A stretch of DNA of 64,000 nt from Acanthosoma haemorrhoidale (taxonomy: Eukaryota; Arthropoda; Insecta; Hemiptera; Acanthosomatidae): positions 87,343,474 through 87,407,473 of the forward strand of contig OV884011.1 in the NCBI GenBank assembly GCA_930367205.1. The letters are read 5' to 3'. The notes beneath the pieces are model-generated. The model searched no databases. It saw nothing but the letters and a program-made list of their open reading frames with translations, and was not told the DNA's origin. Below are positions 60,575-64,000 of this stretch, one piece after another. The translations under genes and the position numbers were made by a program. Each line of letters opens with the position of its first letter. Within the stretch, counting starts at the first letter, position 1.

Positions 60575-60668
60575 GCGATGCTAAAGGAAATACAAAAATA
60601 ATTAGCACAAAGATTCGCCTGAGGATCTATAATTATCTGTAAATTTAAAGGGGCTATGAAAGGGGAAA
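60575..60668 (+). repeat. Short repeat, inverted partner of 57256-57350
   Basis: GAGGATCTATAATTATCTG followed by TAAATTTAAAGGGGCTATG and an A-rich end is the reverse complement of the segment at 57256-57350. Confidence 0.7.
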
Positions 60669-61009
60669 AAAATGAATCATTTGACACAATTTAGTGGCAT
60701 GCGTGGAATGTAAACATTTCATCAAATAAGTGTTTAGACAATAAATGTATGATGGGCATTATACTTTTGTAACAATAACAAATGTCAATATAAAATTATT
60801 AAAAATTGTATAAAATGTAGCCAAGCTAAAATAATGGCCTACTGTATATAGATTAATTTATGTAGAATCTATATTGGTTTCCATAATTTATAATAACAAG
60901 GAGATATGGGAAAAAACAAGCAATAAATGTTATGTAGCGTATTGCTTAAGTATGGCATGTATTGTGTAATAATAGAAAAAATAATTTAGTAACATGACAT
61001 GTTCAGTTT
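60669..61009. other. AT-rich non-coding stretch
   Basis: No feature is supported. Confidence 0.5.
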
Positions 61010-61768
61010 GGAAATACAATATCTCTCATATTAGAAAACGTTGGAAATACAATATCTCTCATATTAGAAAACGTTGGAAATACAATATCTCTCATATTAG
61101 AAAACGTTAGAAATACAATATCTCTCATATTAGAAAACGTTGGAAATACAATATCTCTCATATTAGAAAACGTTGGAAATACAATATCTCTCATATTAGA
61201 AAACGTTAGAAATACAATATCTCTCATATTAGAAAACGTTGGAAATACAATATCTCTCATATTAGAAAACGTTGGAAATACAATATCTCTCATATTAGAA
61301 AACGTTAGAAATACAATATCTCTCATATTAGAAAACGTTGGAAATACAATATCTCTCATATTAGAAAACGTTGGAAATACAATATTTCTCATATTTGAAA
61401 ACGTTGGAAATACAATATCTCTCATATTAGAAAACGTTGGAAATACAATATCTCTCATATTAGAAAACGTTGGAAATACAATATCTCTCATATTAGAAAA
61501 CGTTAGAAATACAATATCTCTCATATTAGAAAACGTTGGAAATACAATATCTCTCATATTAGAAAACGTTGGAAATACAATATCTCTCATATTAGAAAAC
61601 GTTAGAAATACAATATCTCTCATATTAGAAAACGTTGGAAATACAATATCTCTCATATTAGAAAACGTTGGAAATACAATATTTCTCATATTTGAAAACG
61701 TTGGAAATACAATATCTCTCATATTAGAAAACGTTGGAAATACAATATCTCTCACATTAGAAAACGTT
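61010..61768. repeat. 33-bp minisatellite, exactly 23 units
   Basis: The unit runs GGAAATACAATATCTCTCAT then ATTAGAAAACGTT, and 759 bp equals 23 x 33. Units differ at few positions: G or A at the first base (A in units 4, 7, 10, 16, 19) and a linked pair of changes (TTTCTCATATTTG) in units 12 and 21; unit 23 has CACATTAG. Because 33 is a multiple of 3, the minus strand is open throughout (250 codons, 61755-61003), repeating MRDIVFPTFSN with L for P or N for D in the variants. I see no codon-level evidence that it is translated, and the frame has no neighbours. Confidence 0.97.
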
Positions 61769-64000
61769 AAAACAGTCTATTCCTAAGAACACCTTAAAGT
61801 AAGGAAACTTTCTGTCCTAGCTCAATAGATTTTCGTACTAGATTAATATTTGGATTTGTACTTGAATAATTCTACTAGGTATGAAGTAAAACAAGTCTTT
61901 TTTTTTTTTAAATTGGAAACCCTCACGTTTTCACCAGTGTATCTGAATATATTTTCTTGTTGTTTTTTGTTGAAGTTAGAGACAAGACATTTTATAAGGA
62001 AGTCAATTTTTCATGTGTTATAAAAAATGTATATTTTGTAAAGGCTACTCTTTCCAGTAAAGAAGGATATGCGCCAAACATGCAGAATCTATCCCCATTT
62101 TTCACGTTTATTTAAAAAAATTACATGCTATACAATAAAATGTATTCACAATGCCACTCGACTAACTAACGTTTACTTACATAAAATTATTTATAGCAAT
62201 TTATAAAATCTTAATTTCAAAATTAGCTGTTACTAAAAATAAGTGACCAGTCAGCCGAATGTTTTATAGCTGCTATCTTTCTAATAGTAATCAATTTTCC
62301 CTGTAATTTATTCAATTTCAACTGTTAGCTCTGACTTTTTCTAGCATTTAAAATGAACGGAATGGATTGTCTTAATAAGGGTTTCCTAACTAATTTTGCT
62401 ATGTGAGATTCATGGCTGAGGGCGCAGGGACTAGAGAGTCGCAGAATCGCGCTGTTTTGCTGTTTCTATAGCATTTGCCTAATACGTATGCATAAAACGT
62501 GTATATCATACGCATTATTAGACTCATCATCATCAGAAGCGATAGCGTTGAAATATCGATGTGGGCTGGCCTATTGTGTTTATTGGAGGATAAATCTTCA
62601 ACTGCAATTTTTTCCCCTCTTGATGGCCCGCGTTTTGTCCTCTTAAGAGCTAGTGCCTGTTCTTTCGTTGCTATCATTATTTTTTCCCTCAGGCTCATCT
62701 ATTAGGGAACCGTATGCCGTGTCTGTATTTTGATACCACAACACAGAGTATTATGTTGTATACCTTTTCTTCTCCCTCATAGTGGCCACGTCTTTACTGA
62801 TAGGGGTAGTAAATATTTCACATTTATCTTATGGTAGTGCCAATAAAATCAAATTTTATTGTAGTATAACTGCTTTAATTATTCGTTTCAACTTTACCCC
62901 TATATGGCTAGAACCAACACGTTGCATAAAACATAACAAAAAATACTTACGTTTAATACTTTTATTACATGCGAAAATTATTACATATCAATTATAGCAT
63001 TCACTATAATCTCTAATCGGTATTTGGTAATGGGATTTTTTGTGCCGTTGGAATTTCCTCAATTTTCAGTCTTTTTGGCGGCATTTTTACAAATGTTCGT
63101 CAATAATATTTATGAATATACGAATTAAAATACAACATTATTAATTACGCCGTTTTAAATGCATGAAACAATGTAAAATTCATAAATAGGGAAGAGGGCC
63201 AACTTGCTATCCTGCATAAAATCTAAAATGCTTCAAGGTTCTCTTCAAGAGTAAATGCCACAGCTATGCAGGGCCGTAAAGATGAAGGAGTTGGAATACA
63301 CCAACATGAAGAGTTCATTTTGTAAAAAAGAAAAATTCTCATGGCAGAAAAAAATGGAAAGAAACTGAAATATAAACTTTTTTGTATTATAGTCCCACAA
63401 CTTCTATTAATTTCATATTACTAATTATCAGTCAAACAAAATAATACAATGACAGGTACGGGACTTCTCCAGTGTAGGGGAAAATGATCCTCTCCTCCTT
63501 GCCCCGTTGTCGAACCTCCTTCTTGGTATCTAAAAGCTTCCTGGTTTGAGTCCTGATCCTGCCAGTATATTTTTTCTTGGCTGTTATGTAGCAAAAATAT
63601 TGCTTTGTCTAAAGGAGGTGAAAAGAAGTCCTCGTGAATTTCGCAATCTCCGTATTGAAAGTAAAGGTAATAGCAAAACCCTTGTAGGTCCTGTTGGGCT
63701 CGCGGCGGAATATAGGTTGATTGGGTGATTTCTCGATGATGATGGCGCGCCTTGAAAATGCGTGGAAAAAGGCCCTCCTATTTATCGATAGGGAGTATGT
63801 TAATGAGACATGTCTACCACTTCCTGTCTGACCCTTAGCTTGCAGCAGTATCTGTTCTAAAGGAGAAGTATCTTCCTTCCGGGTTTCTTCTTTGGGAATG
63901 TTTCCTGCAGTTGGAACGCTTCCTTCTGAAGAAGGCTTCCTTCTAGCTGCATCTTCATTCAAAAACAGACTTCTCTATGGCCACAGGGTCTCCAGTATCC
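61769..64000. other. AT-rich stretch with two unassigned minus-strand frames
   Basis: A 99-codon ATG-started frame at 62399-62698 (start MSLREKIMIATKEQALALKR) and a 117-codon frame at 63609-63962 (no internal ATG, opens at TTG) have a more protein-like composition than their surroundings. I recognise no domain in either. They may be scraps of a transposon or exons; the data do not decide. Confidence 0.35.

Noticed and set aside
60569..60668. Terminal inverted repeat of a 3.4-kb DNA transposon with 57256-57350
   Set aside because: Tails are A-rich and point outward, no transposase lies between, and the interval contains unrelated J1, J2, LTR-X and R1/LOA pieces.
61003..61755. 250-codon frame as a real gene
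   Set aside because: The frame is open only because the repeat unit is 33 bp and lacks stops in that phase. Variants are replacement changes, and there is no supporting promoter or neighbour. Reported as a repeat.
61010..61768. CRISPR-like array
   Set aside because: The 33-bp units abut each other with no unique spacers, and the DNA is eukaryotic.

Overview
The window reads as non-coding genomic DNA from an arthropod, most likely an insect. It is strongly AT-rich, it has long stretches with no open frame of useful length, and the only coding similarity I can see belongs to transposable elements. The mix of Jockey-type LINEs, an R1/LOA-type LINE, a piggyBac relative, a hAT short element and 5-bp-target LTR elements fits an insect, but I cannot name the species. 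I found no host gene, no tRNA or rRNA that I trust, and nothing bacterial. Family labels J1, J2 and LTR-X are mine, for bookkeeping inside this window.

Layout. 1-10 kb: small retroinsertions with clear target-site duplications (a J1 LINE 3' end, an antisense LINE endonuclease fragment, a second J1 3' end, a SINE), a 544-bp hAT-type element with 8-bp duplication, and a decayed J1 reverse-transcriptase copy near 9 kb. 10-25 kb: mostly AT-rich, with a decayed J2 LINE (15.7-17.3 kb), a solo LTR-X with TG...CA ends and 5-bp duplication (18.9-19.8 kb), and a diverged tandem repeat at 24.7-25.1 kb. 25-36 kb is the densest part: an LTR-X copy split by a J2 LINE; the best-preserved J1 LINE on the minus strand (27.8-32.7 kb) with gag-like ORF1 and endonuclease plus reverse transcriptase ORF2, all broken; then a reverse LTR-X copy hosting both a J2 3' end and a younger solo LTR-X.

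36-64 kb: a 229-bp CT tract, a 105-bp direct repeat pair, an R1/LOA-like LINE remnant (about 41 kb), a further J1-like remnant (46 kb), an LTR-X copy whose internal GA tract has expanded, a second SINE with an apparent poly(A)-only insertion beside it, a decayed piggyBac-like transposase (52.6-54.2 kb), three joined J1 fragments (54.6-56.5 kb), an R1/LOA LINE 3' part with 17-bp duplication and a hairpin (57.4-58.3 kb), more J1 and J2 3' ends, and a 23 x 33-bp minisatellite (61.0-61.8 kb) with higher-order structure and a fully open frame.

No genes work together here; the biology is the history of insertion. The most informative results are the nested LTR/LINE structures dated by their duplications, a nonsense codon shared by two J1 copies, the phased minisatellite, and the microsatellite that grew from a GA seed inside the LTR.
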